Below, in pieces: positions 22,495 to 31,298 of a DNA stretch of 33,809 bases. Both the position numbers and the translations under genes were made by a program. The stretch is from Paraperlucidibaca sp. (lineage in GTDB: Bacteria > Pseudomonadota > Gammaproteobacteria > Pseudomonadales > Moraxellaceae), in the NCBI GenBank assembly GCA_018066805.1, contig JAGPVX010000037.1, positions 1 through 33,809 on the forward strand. The letters run 5' to 3'. How positions within the stretch are numbered: position 1 is the first letter of the stretch; each line of letters opens with the position of its first letter. The notes beneath the pieces are model-generated. The model was given only the letters and a program-made list of their open reading frames with translations, was not told where the DNA came from and ran no database searches.

Positions 22495-25353
22495 ATGCAA
22501 GCAGACATTTTCGCCGAAGCCACCACGCAAACGCCAACTACTCCGACAACGCCCACTGCCGGCACTGCGCCAGGCCAACTGCGTGTTATTAAACGCAATG
22601 GCACTGTGGTCAGCTATGACGACAACAAAATCGCGCTAGCCATCAGCAAGGCTTTTTTAGCCATTGAAGGTTCGGCGGCAGCCAATTCCAGCCGTATTCA
22701 TGAAACCGTGGCTCAGCTCACCACATTGGTTTCGGCCACGTTTAAGCGCCGCATGCCCAGCGGCGGCATGGTTCATATCGAAGAAATCCAAGACCAAGTT
22801 GAACTGTCTTTGATGCGCTCCGGTGAGCAAAAAATTGCTCGCGCCTATGTGCTCTACCGCGATGAGCGCGCCCGCGCCCGCGATATCGAAACACCTGCGT
22901 CGACACGTCATCACCCGACACTGCACGTGCTAAAGGCCGATGGCAGCCGTCATCTGCTCGATCTTGGTCGCCTCGAAGCCTTAGTGGTCAACGCCTGCGA
23001 AGGCCTGAGCGGTGTCGAATCGAAAGCCATTGTTGAAGACACTCTGCGCAACCTCTACGACGGTGCCGCAGAAACTGACATCAACAACGTTTTAGTCATG
23101 TGCGCCCGCGTGATGATCGAGCAAGAGCCCAACTACACCTACGTTACCGCCCGTCTACTGCTCGATCATCTGCGCAGCGAAGGCTTGTCGTTTATGGGCA
23201 TTGCTGAGCTGGCATCACAAGGCGAGATGACTCAGTACTACCCGCACGCACTGCCGATTTACATCAATCGCGGCATTGAGTTAGAACTGCTCGACCCTAA
23301 ACTGGCCGACTACGACATGGCGCGCTTAGGCGCAGCCCTGAAGCCAGATCGTGACTTCCAATTCACTTATCTTGGCCTGCAAACGCTATACGACCGCTAC
23401 TTCTTGCATAGCAATGACGTCCGTTTCGAGCTGCCGCAAATTTTCTTTATGCGCGTCGCCATGGGCCTAGCCATGCAAGAGCCGGGTGATCGTGAAGCCC
23501 GCGTCATCGAGTTCTATGACTTGATGTCCAGCTTCGACTACATGGCATCAACACCAACTCTATTCAACGCCGGCACCCTGCGTCCGCAGCTTTCCAGCTG
23601 CTACCTGACCACGATTCCCGATGACCTGCACGGCATCTATGGCGCCATCCAAGATAACGCCATGCTGTCGAAATGGGCCGGTGGTCTAGGCAACGACTGG
23701 ACGCCCGTGCGCGCACTCGGCGCCTACATCAAAGGCACCAATGGCAAGTCACAAGGCGTCGTGCCATTCCTGAAAGTCGCCAACGACACCGCTGTGGCAG
23801 TGAACCAAGGCGGCAAACGCAAAGGTGCGGTCTGTGCTTACTTAGAAACCTGGCACTTAGACATCGAAGAGTTTGTCGAGCTGCGTAAAAACACCGGCGA
23901 TGATCGTCGTCGTACACACGACATGAATACCGCCAACTGGGTGCCCGACCTGTTCATGAAGCGCGTCTTCGATGGCGGCCAATGGACTCTGTTCTCGCCA
24001 TCTGATGTGCCCGATCTGCATGATCTGTACGGCAAGCCCTTCGAACAGCGCTACACCGAATATGAGCGCATGTGCGACAACGGCCAAATGCGCCTGTACA
24101 AACGCATTCAAGCGCAAGATTTATGGCGCAAAATGCTCTCGATGCTGTTTGAAACAGGCCATCCTTGGATCACTTTCAAAGATGTCTGCAATCTGCGCTC
24201 GCCGCAGCAACACGTCGGTGTCGTGCACTCGTCAAACCTGTGCACCGAGATCACGCTAAACACTAGCAAAGATGAAATCGCGGTCTGTAACCTAGGCTCG
24301 GTAAACTTGGTAAACCACGTATCCGAAACCGGCCTAGACCAAGACAAGCTGCGCCGCACCGTGCGTACTGCTGTGCGTATGCTCGATAACGTGATCGACA
24401 TCAACTACTACGCCGTTGAAGCTGCACGCACATCAAACATGCGCCATCGCCCCGTCGGCATGGGCATCATGGGCTTCCAAGATGCGCTGTATAAGCAGAA
24501 ACTGGCATATGCTAGCGATGACGCCGTAACTTTTGCCGACCGTTCAATGGAAGCCATCAGCTACTACGCCATCGAAGCTTCTTGCGAGCTAGCCGGCGAA
24601 CGTGGCCGCTACTCGACATTCGAAGGCTCACTATGGAGCCGTGGTGTATTGCCTATCGACTCGCTATGGGCACTCGCTGAGCATCGCGGCGCACAATATG
24701 TTGAAGTCGATTTCAGCCAAACGCTGGACTGGGCAACATTGCGCGATCAAGTAAAAACCGTCGGTATGCGCAACTCCAACGTCATGGCGATTGCGCCAAC
24801 GGCAACGATTTCGAATATTTGCGGCGTCTCGCAATCGATCGAGCCGACCTACCAAAACCTTTATGTGAAATCGAACCTGTCGGGCGAGTTCACCGTAGTT
24901 AACCCCTACTTGGTGCATGAGCTGAAAGCACGTGGCCTATGGGATACAGTGATGGTCAACGACCTGAAGTATTACGAAGGTTCGGTGCAGAAGCTCGAGC
25001 GCGTGCCTGCCGACATGAAAGCGATTTATGCCACCGCGTTTGAGATCGAACCGCGCTGGTTAGTCGATGCCGGTTCGCGCCGCCAGAAATGGATTGACCA
25101 AGCGCAATCACTGAACTTGTACTTGGCTGAAGCATCGGGCAAAAAACTCGACATTACCTACCGTATGGCGTGGTATCGCGGCCTAAAAACCACGTATTAC
25201 CTCCGTGCCATTGGCGCCACAGCGACAGAGAAATCGACGGTTTCCGACGGCGCGCTGAACGCGGTAAAAGCACAAATTGAAGACATGGTCGTCGCAGCAC
25301 CAGTACCACTGGCCTGCTCGATCGACAATCCAGACTGCGAAGCCTGTCAATAA
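22495..25353 (+). CDS. nrdA: Class Ia ribonucleoside-diphosphate reductase alpha subunit
   Basis: NrdA reduces ribonucleoside diphosphates to deoxyribonucleotides, using a thiyl radical generated through NrdB. The 952-residue product has two N-terminal ATP-cones: a good one at about 28-125 (RVIKRNGTVVSYDDNKIALAIS) and a second, weaker one at about 142-230 (HVLKADGSRHLLDLGRLEALV). This double cone is known in pseudomonad NrdA. The active-site cysteines are in LSSCYLTT, NLCTEITLNTS and AVCNLGSVNL; radical-transfer tyrosines are in EPTYQNLYVKSN; the C-terminal thiol pair is in CEACQ. ATG 22495 has CGAGGA four bases upstream and is chosen over the GTG at 22429. nrdB follows after 24 bases. Confidence 0.96.
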   Translation: MQADIFAEATTQTPTTPTTPTAGTAPGQLRVIKRNGTVVSYDDNKIALAISKAFLAIEGSAAANSSRIHETVAQLTTLVSATFKRRMPSGGMVHIEEIQDQVELSLMRSGEQKIARAYVLYRDERARARDIETPASTRHHPTLHVLKADGSRHLLDLGRLEALVVNACEGLSGVESKAIVEDTLRNLYDGAAETDINNVLVMCARVMIEQEPNYTYVTARLLLDHLRSEGLSFMGIAELASQGEMTQYYPHALPIYINRGIELELLDPKLADYDMARLGAALKPDRDFQFTYLGLQTLYDRYFLHSNDVRFELPQIFFMRVAMGLAMQEPGDREARVIEFYDLMSSFDYMASTPTLFNAGTLRPQLSSCYLTTIPDDLHGIYGAIQDNAMLSKWAGGLGNDWTPVRALGAYIKGTNGKSQGVVPFLKVANDTAVAVNQGGKRKGAVCAYLETWHLDIEEFVELRKNTGDDRRRTHDMNTANWVPDLFMKRVFDGGQWTLFSPSDVPDLHDLYGKPFEQRYTEYERMCDNGQMRLYKRIQAQDLWRKMLSMLFETGHPWITFKDVCNLRSPQQHVGVVHSSNLCTEITLNTSKDEIAVCNLGSVNLVNHVSETGLDQDKLRRTVRTAVRMLDNVIDINYYAVEAARTSNMRHRPVGMGIMGFQDALYKQKLAYASDDAVTFADRSMEAISYYAIEASCELAGERGRYSTFEGSLWSRGVLPIDSLWALAEHRGAQYVEVDFSQTLDWATLRDQVKTVGMRNSNVMAIAPTATISNICGVSQSIEPTYQNLYVKSNLSGEFTVVNPYLVHELKARGLWDTVMVNDLKYYEGSVQKLERVPADMKAIYATAFEIEPRWLVDAGSRRQKWIDQAQSLNLYLAEASGKKLDITYRMAWYRGLKTTYYLRAIGATATEKSTVSDGALNAVKAQIEDMVVAAPVPLACSIDNPDCEACQ

Positions 25354-25377
25354 GGCGTAGGCTCTAGGAGATAGAAT

Positions 25378-26706
25378 ATGATTAGTTGGGATGATTTTAA
25401 TGCGGACGAGAAGCCCAATGCGCCAGCACCGATTCCGTCGAAAAGAACTGAGACGCCAGCTGCGAACCCAGCAAGTGCGCCGACAGAGGCAGTGGTTTCT
25501 GCTGCGCCATCTGCAGCCGGATCTGCCCCTCGTGGACTTGAGGCACCTGCTGCCATCATCACAGAGGCCATCACTCGCGTCAGCAATGACGCCCGAGACG
25601 CCGTAGAGGGCTCTGCTCACGAGCGCGCTGCGGCGGCCTTGGCTGCACTCGACACCGCTCCCGGCCTAGAAGACTTGGAAATGGGTGCCGAGCGCATTCG
25701 CGTCGATGACAAACGCATGATCAACTGCCGTGCTGACCTTAACCAGCTCGTACCATTCAAATACGAATGGGCATGGCAAAAATATCTCGATGGCTGCGCC
25801 AACCACTGGATGCCACAAGAAGTGAACATGTCGAAAGACGTGTCCATGTGGAAATCTGGCGATGGCCAACTAACCGATGACGAGCGCCTAATCGTCATGC
25901 GCTCATTGGGCTTTTTCTCCACCGCCGACTCACTGGTGGCGAATAACTTGGTGCTGGCACTCTATCGCCACATCACCAACCCAGAATGCCGCCAATACTT
26001 GCTACGCCAAGCTTTTGAAGAGGCCATCCACACCCATGCTTACCAGTACTGCATTCAGTCGCTGGGCATCGATGAGGGCGAAGTCTTCAATATGTATCGC
26101 GAAGTACCGAGTGTGGCGCGTAAAGCGGCATGGGGCTTGAAGTACACGCAAAATCTCAGTGATCCAAGCTTCAAAACCGGCACTATTGAGAATGATCAAC
26201 GCTTATTGCGCAATCTGATTGCGTTCTACTGCGTGCTCGAAGGCACCTTCTTCTACTGTGGCTTTACCCAGATTCTCTCCATGGGTCGCCGCAATAAAAT
26301 GACCGGTGTCGCTGAGCAGTTCCAATACATCCTGCGCGATGAATCCATGCACGTGAACTTCGGCATCGATGTCATCAACCAAATCAAAAACGAAAACCCA
26401 CAGTTGTGGACCAAGGCTTTCCAACAGGAAGCCACGCAAATGATCTTGGAAGGCACTCAGCTCGAAGTCGAATATGCCCGCGACACCATGCCGCGTGGTG
26501 TGCTCGGCATGAACGCTGCGATGATGGAAGAGTATCTGCAATACATTGCCAACCGTCGCTTAATGCAGTTAGGGTTAGCTGAACAGTTCCCGGGCGTTAA
26601 AAACCCTTTCCCGTGGATGTCCGAAATCATGGACTTGCGCAAGGAAAAGAACTTCTTTGAAACCCGTGTCACCGAGTATCAAACCGGTGGCGCACTAGCC
26701 TGGTAG
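25378..26706 (+). CDS. nrdB: Class Ia ribonucleoside-diphosphate reductase beta subunit
   Basis: NrdB carries the diiron-tyrosyl radical needed by NrdA. In this 442-residue protein the metal ligands and radical residue sit exactly 100 positions beyond E. coli numbering: Asp184, Glu215, His218 and Tyr222 in [12 protein letters not shown]; later ligands are in [10 protein letters not shown] and [11 protein letters not shown]. The extra length is an N-terminal extension of about 100 residues, rich in Ala and Pro, that begins with a short conserved-looking MISWDDFN. Pseudomonad NrdB proteins have, as I recall, a similar but shorter extension. ATG 25378 has GGAG nine bases upstream. A small membrane-protein gene follows after five bases. 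Confidence 0.95.
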   Translation: MISWDDFNADEKPNAPAPIPSKRTETPAANPASAPTEAVVSAAPSAAGSAPRGLEAPAAIITEAITRVSNDARDAVEGSAHERAAAALAALDTAPGLEDLEMGAERIRVDDKRMINCRADLNQLVPFKYEWAWQKYLDGCANHWMPQEVNMSKDVSMWKSGDGQLTDDERLIVMRSLGFFSTADSLVANNLVLALYRHITNPECRQYLLRQAFEEAIHTHAYQYCIQSLGIDEGEVFNMYREVPSVARKAAWGLKYTQNLSDPSFKTGTIENDQRLLRNLIAFYCVLEGTFFYCGFTQILSMGRRNKMTGVAEQFQYILRDESMHVNFGIDVINQIKNENPQLWTKAFQQEATQMILEGTQLEVEYARDTMPRGVLGMNAAMMEEYLQYIANRRLMQLGLAEQFPGVKNPFPWMSEIMDLRKEKNFFETRVTEYQTGGALAW

Positions 26707-26711
26707 GTCCT

Positions 26712-27047
26712 ATGAAACGGCTGATTATTCTAGCGTTGACGATCATTGTGGTGTTTTCTGGCTGGCGCTGGTGGCAAGCCAGTCAGCCAGCGGCAAACGA
26801 TGCTGAAGTAAACGCTGAATCAGCGCTCACGACTGGCAAGCAAGAGCCATTGGCAATGCCGGAAAATGCCACTTCTGCTGAGGCCTTAGTGCTAACGCAG
26901 GAGTCGGTAGACGCCCTAAAGGCCGAAAATGATGAGCTGGAGTCGCGCATTGCTGACCTAGAGCAGCAGAGCAAAGATGCGCAACAGCTGATTGAGCTAA
27001 AAGCCGCTCGTCTGCAAGAGCTAGCAGAAAAGCCCGACGCTCAGTAA
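26712..27047 (+). CDS. Small membrane-anchored coiled-coil protein, unknown function
   Basis: This 111-residue protein is not one I recognise. It has an N-terminal signal-anchor helix (RLIILALTIIVVFSGWRWW, residues 3-21), then a variable Ala/Glu-rich stretch, then a heptad-patterned coiled coil at about 62-106 (VDALKAENDELESRIADLEQQSKDAQQLIELKAARLQELAEK). The topology suggests a periplasmic coiled coil held at the inner membrane. It starts five bases after the nrdB stop, with no separate promoter and a poor ribosome-binding site, so it is probably cotranscribed and coupled with nrdAB. A functional link with ribonucleotide reductase is not implied by sequence. The Glu/Ala/Lys composition supports a real protein rather than a spurious frame. 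Confidence 0.7.
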   Translation: MKRLIILALTIIVVFSGWRWWQASQPAANDAEVNAESALTTGKQEPLAMPENATSAEALVLTQESVDALKAENDELESRIADLEQQSKDAQQLIELKAARLQELAEKPDAQ

Positions 27048-27093
27048 ATTATCGCGTATTGAGCCATCTGCTTGCTTGATTAAGGCCCTGCCG

Positions 27094-28128
27094 ATGACAC
27101 CTACCCTGCGCCATCTGACCCAGCACTTGCTCTGGGTCAGCTTAATGCTAGCGCCAATAAGTCACGCCACGACGAGTGCTGCCGTGGAGCTGAACATTGC
27201 GCAATGCCAGCTGATTGGCACAGGCCCGGGACCAGACAAGGTCATCTCGCAGGCTTTAGATACGCCGCGACTCTTAATTTCTAGTCACGACCGTCGACAT
27301 TTTTCACGCACTGGCGAGATCTACGCTTATACGCCAAGCACGAATGCCATGGTGGTCTTGCCACGCGTTGGCGAGCCCGAAAAATTTCGATTTCGCCCTC
27401 AAGGCATGGCGCTTCGACACGTTGACAGTCGTTGGTGGCTGTATGTCATCAGCCACGATCGTGACTTAATCAGCGATCAGCACAGCATCGCAGTCTATGA
27501 AGTGCTTGACGATCAGCTACGCTTTCACGAGCTGCTCACCTCTCCGCTACTGAGTGCGCCCAACGATATCGCCATCGCGCCCGATGGCACACTTTATGTC
27601 ACCAACGAGCGCGCCAATGGTGCCAGCATCGTCGAGTGGCTATTTTTACAGCGCAAAGCTACCGTGGTGATGTATCGCCCGGGCGAAGGCTGGCGCGTCG
27701 CCGCTGGTCAATTTGCCATCGCCAATGGCGTGGCTATTCGCGGCGATAATCTTTGGGTCACGCAAACATTGGGCGAGGGTTTAGTGCGCTTCAAGCGTGG
27801 CAAAGATGGCCAGCTTAGCGAGCGCACCAGCGTGACAGCACTATCGTTACTCGACGGCCTCAGCGTTGCGAGCAATGGCGACCTGCTCAGCAGCGCCTAC
27901 CCATCACTCATAGGCCTTGGCTTGCATTGGCAGCGCCCTGCATCGCAATCGCCAACCAAAATTTATGCTATCAATCCCACCACGGGTGCCAGTCGCGTTA
28001 TTTTTACAGATAGCGGCGAACGAATTAGCGCCATTAGCAGCGTACAATCCTTCGATGGCCGGCTCTATGCAGGCCAGCTATTTGACCCTTACTTGCTCAG
28101 CTGCCCATTGCCTGCGAGCCTACAATAA
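27094..28128 (+). CDS. Paraoxonase/arylesterase-like beta-propeller protein
   Basis: This 344-residue exported protein has a signal peptide (about 1-26) and a six-bladed propeller resembling serum paraoxonases and bacterial lactonase relatives. Parallels with PON1 are SAPNDIAIAPDGTLYVTNE (154-172, calcium Asn157/Asp158), AIANGVAI (Asn211), LLDGLSV (Asp254, with Gly for the next calcium Asn), His121 for PON His134, and the C-terminal DGRLYAGQLFDPYLLSCPL. Cys38 and Cys337 are the only cysteines and match the PON1 Cys42-Cys353 disulfide. The position of catalytic His115 appears as Gln103. Lactone or ester hydrolysis is possible but uncertain with that change. ATG 27094 is preferred over TTG 27076. 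tcdA follows after 21 bases. Confidence 0.78.
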   Translation: MTPTLRHLTQHLLWVSLMLAPISHATTSAAVELNIAQCQLIGTGPGPDKVISQALDTPRLLISSHDRRHFSRTGEIYAYTPSTNAMVVLPRVGEPEKFRFRPQGMALRHVDSRWWLYVISHDRDLISDQHSIAVYEVLDDQLRFHELLTSPLLSAPNDIAIAPDGTLYVTNERANGASIVEWLFLQRKATVVMYRPGEGWRVAAGQFAIANGVAIRGDNLWVTQTLGEGLVRFKRGKDGQLSERTSVTALSLLDGLSVASNGDLLSSAYPSLIGLGLHWQRPASQSPTKIYAINPTTGASRVIFTDSGERISAISSVQSFDGRLYAGQLFDPYLLSCPLPASLQ

Positions 28129-28149
28129 TCCGCTTGCGCACCCCGATTT

Positions 28150-28941
28150 ATGACCGAGCCTACCCCTACGCTAGACCCCATTATTGATGACGATCACCAG
28201 CGCCGCTTTGCTGGCGTTGCGCGAGTCTATGGCGACGTTGCACTTGAGCGCTTCCAAAGTAGCCATGCCGTAGTAGTCGGCCTTGGCGGCGTTGGCTCCT
28301 GGGCACTAGAGGCACTTGCTCGCAATGGCATCGGCCAGCTCACGTTGGTGGATCTTGATGTGTTGGTTGCATCCAATGTGAATCGCCAGCTTCCAGCCAT
28401 GACATCAACCTTTGGCCGTGGCAAAGCCGAAGTTTTGGCTGAGCGCGTACGAGATATTAATCCGCGCTGCCAAGTGCGAGTGGTTGATGATTTTCTGACG
28501 CGGGAAAATGCGCTGGATATTCTCACGCCACAGCCCGACATCATTTTAGATTGCTGCGATGATGCAAAAGCCAAACTCACACTAGCGCTACATGCACGCC
28601 GTCATCGCAATGTATTGGTGGTTTGCGGTGCCGCTGGCGGCAAAATGGATCCTACGCGTTTGCATATGGCCGACCTAGCGCTCACTGAGCAAGATCCACT
28701 GCTCGCGCGTTTACGCAAACGCCTGCGCAAGCATCATGGCTACCCTCTCGAGGCTGGCAAAGTATTTGGTATTAGCTGTATTTATTCAGATGAGCCGATA
28801 AGCACGCCGCCAGATATGTGCGGCAGCGCATCGCTAAATTGTAGCGGCTATGGCTCTTTGGTAACGGTGACCGCGAGCATGGGTTTGCTCGCGGTGAGTA
28901 CCGCCCTTGCGCAGCTGCTGCGGCGCAAGGTGCGGACTTAA
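28150..28941 (+). CDS. tcdA: tRNA threonylcarbamoyladenosine dehydratase TcdA
   Basis: TcdA (CsdL/YgdL) uses ATP to convert N6-threonylcarbamoyladenosine at tRNA position 37 into its cyclic form ct6A. The 263-residue protein is an E1/MoeB-like Rossmann enzyme: nucleotide loop VVVGLGGVGSWALEALARNGIGQLTLVDLD (41-70), the Asn/Arg/Gln adenylation site VNRQLPA (76-82), and the family-specific RRFAGVARVYG near the N-terminus and SLNCSGYGSLVTVTASMG near the C-terminus. Length is right. ATG 28150 lies 21 bases after the paraoxonase-like gene and has only a weak ribosome-binding site. It converges on the Gln/Ala protein gene with 17 bases between. Confidence 0.93.
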   Translation: MTEPTPTLDPIIDDDHQRRFAGVARVYGDVALERFQSSHAVVVGLGGVGSWALEALARNGIGQLTLVDLDVLVASNVNRQLPAMTSTFGRGKAEVLAERVRDINPRCQVRVVDDFLTRENALDILTPQPDIILDCCDDAKAKLTLALHARRHRNVLVVCGAAGGKMDPTRLHMADLALTEQDPLLARLRKRLRKHHGYPLEAGKVFGISCIYSDEPISTPPDMCGSASLNCSGYGSLVTVTASMGLLAVSTALAQLLRRKVRT

Positions 28942-28958
28942 CACTTATTGCTTAACGT

Positions 28959-29702
28959 TTACTGGGGTACGCAGTCGGCCATTGCTCCGGCGCTTTCAGC
29001 CACCGATGCAGCAGTTGCCGCTGCTTCAGCCGACATGCCTGGCACTAGGCCCGACTTCAACATGCCGCCGGCCATTTTGCCGAACATGCCACCTAAGCCA
29101 CCGGTTTTTGATGTAGCTGACGCCTGACAAGGGCCAGCTGCTACTTGTTGTGCTTGAATTTGCTGTTGTGCTTGAGCCAAAGCCTGCGCCTGGGCTGCTT
29201 GATACTGTTTGCGTTGCGCAGGTGTCATGGCGTTGACCTGTGCTTGCGCGAGCGCTTGCAGCTGCTCTGGCGTCACACCTTGTAGCTGAGCATAGGCCTG
29301 CACCTGTGCTGGAGTCATGCCCTGCTTAATCAACTGCTGCTGCTGAAGTGCCGTCAATGCCGCTGCTTGGCCTTGAGCATTAGTAGCGGCTTGCGCATAG
29401 GCAGCTACTAGCGCTTTTTGCTGAGCTGGTGTCAGCGTCTGACCATTGGCCTGAGCTTGGTTTGCTAGGGCTTGGGCAAGACCTTGCTGGATGGTTGCTG
29501 GGTTAGCAGCCACAGTGCCATAGGCGTTTAAGTTGGCTGCAGCGGCAGCAATAGCAGCGGCTGCTTGCTCATTACCGGCATTATTGCCAGCGCTTTGATT
29601 GGCGATATTCGCAGCGGCGCTGAGCAAATCGCCCCAGCCAGCCATTGCCATTGGTGCGTAGCAGCTAGCCGCTACAGTAGCGGCTATGAGTAGTTTTTTC
29701 AT
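28959..29702 (-). CDS. Secreted Gln/Ala-rich repeat protein, unknown function
   Basis: I do not recognise a family for this 247-residue protein. It has a clear signal peptide, MKKLLIAATVAASCYAPMAMA, cleaved near residue 21. The mature part is strongly enriched in Ala and Gln. A short motif recurs: LTPAQQKAL (90-98), a weaker LTALQQQQL (116-124), MTPAQVQAY (129-137), VTPEQLQAL (143-151) and MTPAQRKQY (159-167), with a long Gln/Ala helix-like run to about 187. The tail (200-222) is Gly/Met rich, GGLGGMFGKMAGGM, and Cys192 and Cys244 could form a disulfide. It looks periplasmic or extracellular, helical and perhaps self-associating. No terminator lies between it and tcdA. Upstream is an operator-like G/C palindrome. 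Confidence 0.78.
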   Translation of the reverse strand: MKKLLIAATVAASCYAPMAMAGWGDLLSAAANIANQSAGNNAGNEQAAAAIAAAAANLNAYGTVAANPATIQQGLAQALANQAQANGQTLTPAQQKALVAAYAQAATNAQGQAAALTALQQQQLIKQGMTPAQVQAYAQLQGVTPEQLQALAQAQVNAMTPAQRKQYQAAQAQALAQAQQQIQAQQVAAGPCQASATSKTGGLGGMFGKMAGGMLKSGLVPGMSAEAAATAASVAESAGAMADCVPQ

Positions 29703-29765
29703 GGAGGCTCAGCCTTTATATTTAATTCAAGGCAAATATAATTTTAGCGCTAGTGAGCCGACAAT

Positions 29766-29780
29766 CCCCCGTTTAGGGGG
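29766..29780 (-). promoter_or_regulatory. Operator-like palindrome upstream of the Gln/Ala-rich protein gene
   Basis: CCCCC-GTTTA-GGGGG, a perfect five-base inverted repeat in an AT-rich context, begins 64 bases before the start codon. AT-rich -10-like sequence lies between it and the gene, so it is placed where an activator or repressor would bind. The cognate protein is unknown. Confidence 0.35.
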
Positions 29781-29834
29781 TATGACAAATACTAAGTATT
29801 TTTGTAACTCCAGTCGTCTAGGCAAATCGAGAGC

Positions 29835-29867
29835 AAAAAAAACCACGGCATGGGCCGTGGTTTTTTT
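29835..29867 (-). terminator. Rho-independent terminator of the pnt operon (bidirectional form)
   Basis: CCACGGC (29843-29849), loop ATGG, GCCGTGG (29854-29860), with seven T on one side and eight A on the other. It follows the pntB stop by about 30 bases on the reverse strand and would insulate the Gln/Ala protein gene. Confidence 0.92.
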
Positions 29868-29897
29868 CAACATCCCGTGGGGACTAACTCAAATGAA

Positions 29898-31286
29898 TTA
29901 GTGACCGCCGCCGGTAACGCCTTTAACCATTTCTTCCAAGACTTTTTTGGCATCGCCAAACACCATCATGGTTTTGTCTAGATAGAACAGGTCGTTATCA
30001 AGGCCAGCATAGCCAGTTGCCATCGAACGCTTAATCACCATCACGGTGCGCGCACGGCTAGCTTCCAAAATTGGCATGCCGTAGATCGGTGATGCTGGAT
30101 CATCTTTCGCTGCGGGGTTAACCACATCGTTAGCGCCAATGACCAGAACTACATCGGTAGAGGCGAAATCGCTATTGATTTCGTCCATCTCGCACACGTC
30201 TTCGTATGGCACATCGGCTTCTGCCAACAGCACGTTCATGTGGCCAGGCATACGGCCTGCAACCGGGTGAATGGCATAGCGCACTTTCACGCCCTGCTCT
30301 TTCAGTACCGTTGCTAGCTCTTTCACGGCGTTTTGCGCACGCGCTTGAGCCAAGCCATAACCAGGCACAATGACCACAGAATCAGCATTAGCCATCATGA
30401 ATGCCGCATCTTCAGCCGAACCAGACTTGTGTGTCTTCTCTGTGCCATCGCCGCTAGCAGCAGCAACTGCTGTAGTACCGAAGCCGCCGAAGAGCACGTT
30501 CAGTAGCGAACGGTTCATGGCATTACACATGACGTAGGAGAGAATGGCACCTGACGAACCCACTAGCGAACCAGCGATGATCAACATCGGGTTGTTCAAT
30601 GTGAAACCGATACCGGCAGCAGCCCAACCCGAAAACGAGTTCAGCAGCGACACCACCACAGGCATATCGCCGCCGCCGATGGGGGCAATCCAGATAAGGC
30701 CAAATGCCAATGCCAACGCTGTCATGGCGTAGAAGGCGTTGAGGTCTTCAGTGCGGAAATACACCATACCAAAGCCGACCATACCCAAGAACAAGATGGC
30801 TTGCAGTGGTTTCACCCAAACGCCGCTAACCGATTTCGCCCACTTTTTCGCGGCCAATTTGCCATAAGCAAAGACCGAGGCCGTGAAGGTGATAGCACCA
30901 ACAAAGCAGCCAACAAAGAGTTCAAAACGGTGTAATGCGTCGTGATGAACACCTTCGTGCAATACCGCTGCAATAGCGATACAGACAGCCGAGAGACCCA
31001 CCAAGGAGTGCATCATCGCCACAGTTTCAGGCATTTGCGTCATCGGCACAGTGCGCGCACGCGCCAAGCCAACCACAGCACCAGCAATCATCGCGCCGAT
31101 GATCATGCCGAGCACTGGGTTAGGCGCAACAAAGAACGTGGTCAGAATGGCCAGCGTCATGCCGATCATGCCGTAACGGTTACCCATGATGGCTGTTTTT
31201 GGACCCGACAAACCGCGCAGGGTCAGGATGAACAGAACAGAGCCGACCAAATAGAACCAGTCGGCGTATTGTGCAAAATCACTCAT
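29898..31286 (-). CDS. pntB: NAD(P) transhydrogenase subunit beta
   Basis: PntB forms, with PntAA and PntAB, the inner-membrane proton-translocating transhydrogenase that uses the proton gradient to drive hydride transfer from NADH to NADP+. The 462-residue protein has about nine membrane helices in the first 260 residues and a soluble NADP(H)-binding domain III after about 285. Domain III shows VVIVPGYGLAQARAQNAVKEL, IHPVAGRMPGHMNVLLAEADVPY, VVLVIGANDVVNPAAKDDPASPIYGMPIL and KRSMATGYAGLDNDLFY, all family signatures. ATG 31286 has AAGGAG nine bases upstream. It is the last gene of the pntAA-pntAB-pntB operon, 12 bases after pntAB. Confidence 0.97.
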   Translation of the reverse strand: MSDFAQYADWFYLVGSVLFILTLRGLSGPKTAIMGNRYGMIGMTLAILTTFFVAPNPVLGMIIGAMIAGAVVGLARARTVPMTQMPETVAMMHSLVGLSAVCIAIAAVLHEGVHHDALHRFELFVGCFVGAITFTASVFAYGKLAAKKWAKSVSGVWVKPLQAILFLGMVGFGMVYFRTEDLNAFYAMTALALAFGLIWIAPIGGGDMPVVVSLLNSFSGWAAAGIGFTLNNPMLIIAGSLVGSSGAILSYVMCNAMNRSLLNVLFGGFGTTAVAAASGDGTEKTHKSGSAEDAAFMMANADSVVIVPGYGLAQARAQNAVKELATVLKEQGVKVRYAIHPVAGRMPGHMNVLLAEADVPYEDVCEMDEINSDFASTDVVLVIGANDVVNPAAKDDPASPIYGMPILEASRARTVMVIKRSMATGYAGLDNDLFYLDKTMMVFGDAKKVLEEMVKGVTGGGH

Positions 31287-31298
31287 TTGAGTCGCTCC

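Noticed and set aside
22657..24918. Several reverse-strand and alternate-frame reading frames of 62-98 codons within nrdA
   Set aside because: All overlap the highly conserved nrdA frame, lack ribosome-binding sites and have shadow-like composition.
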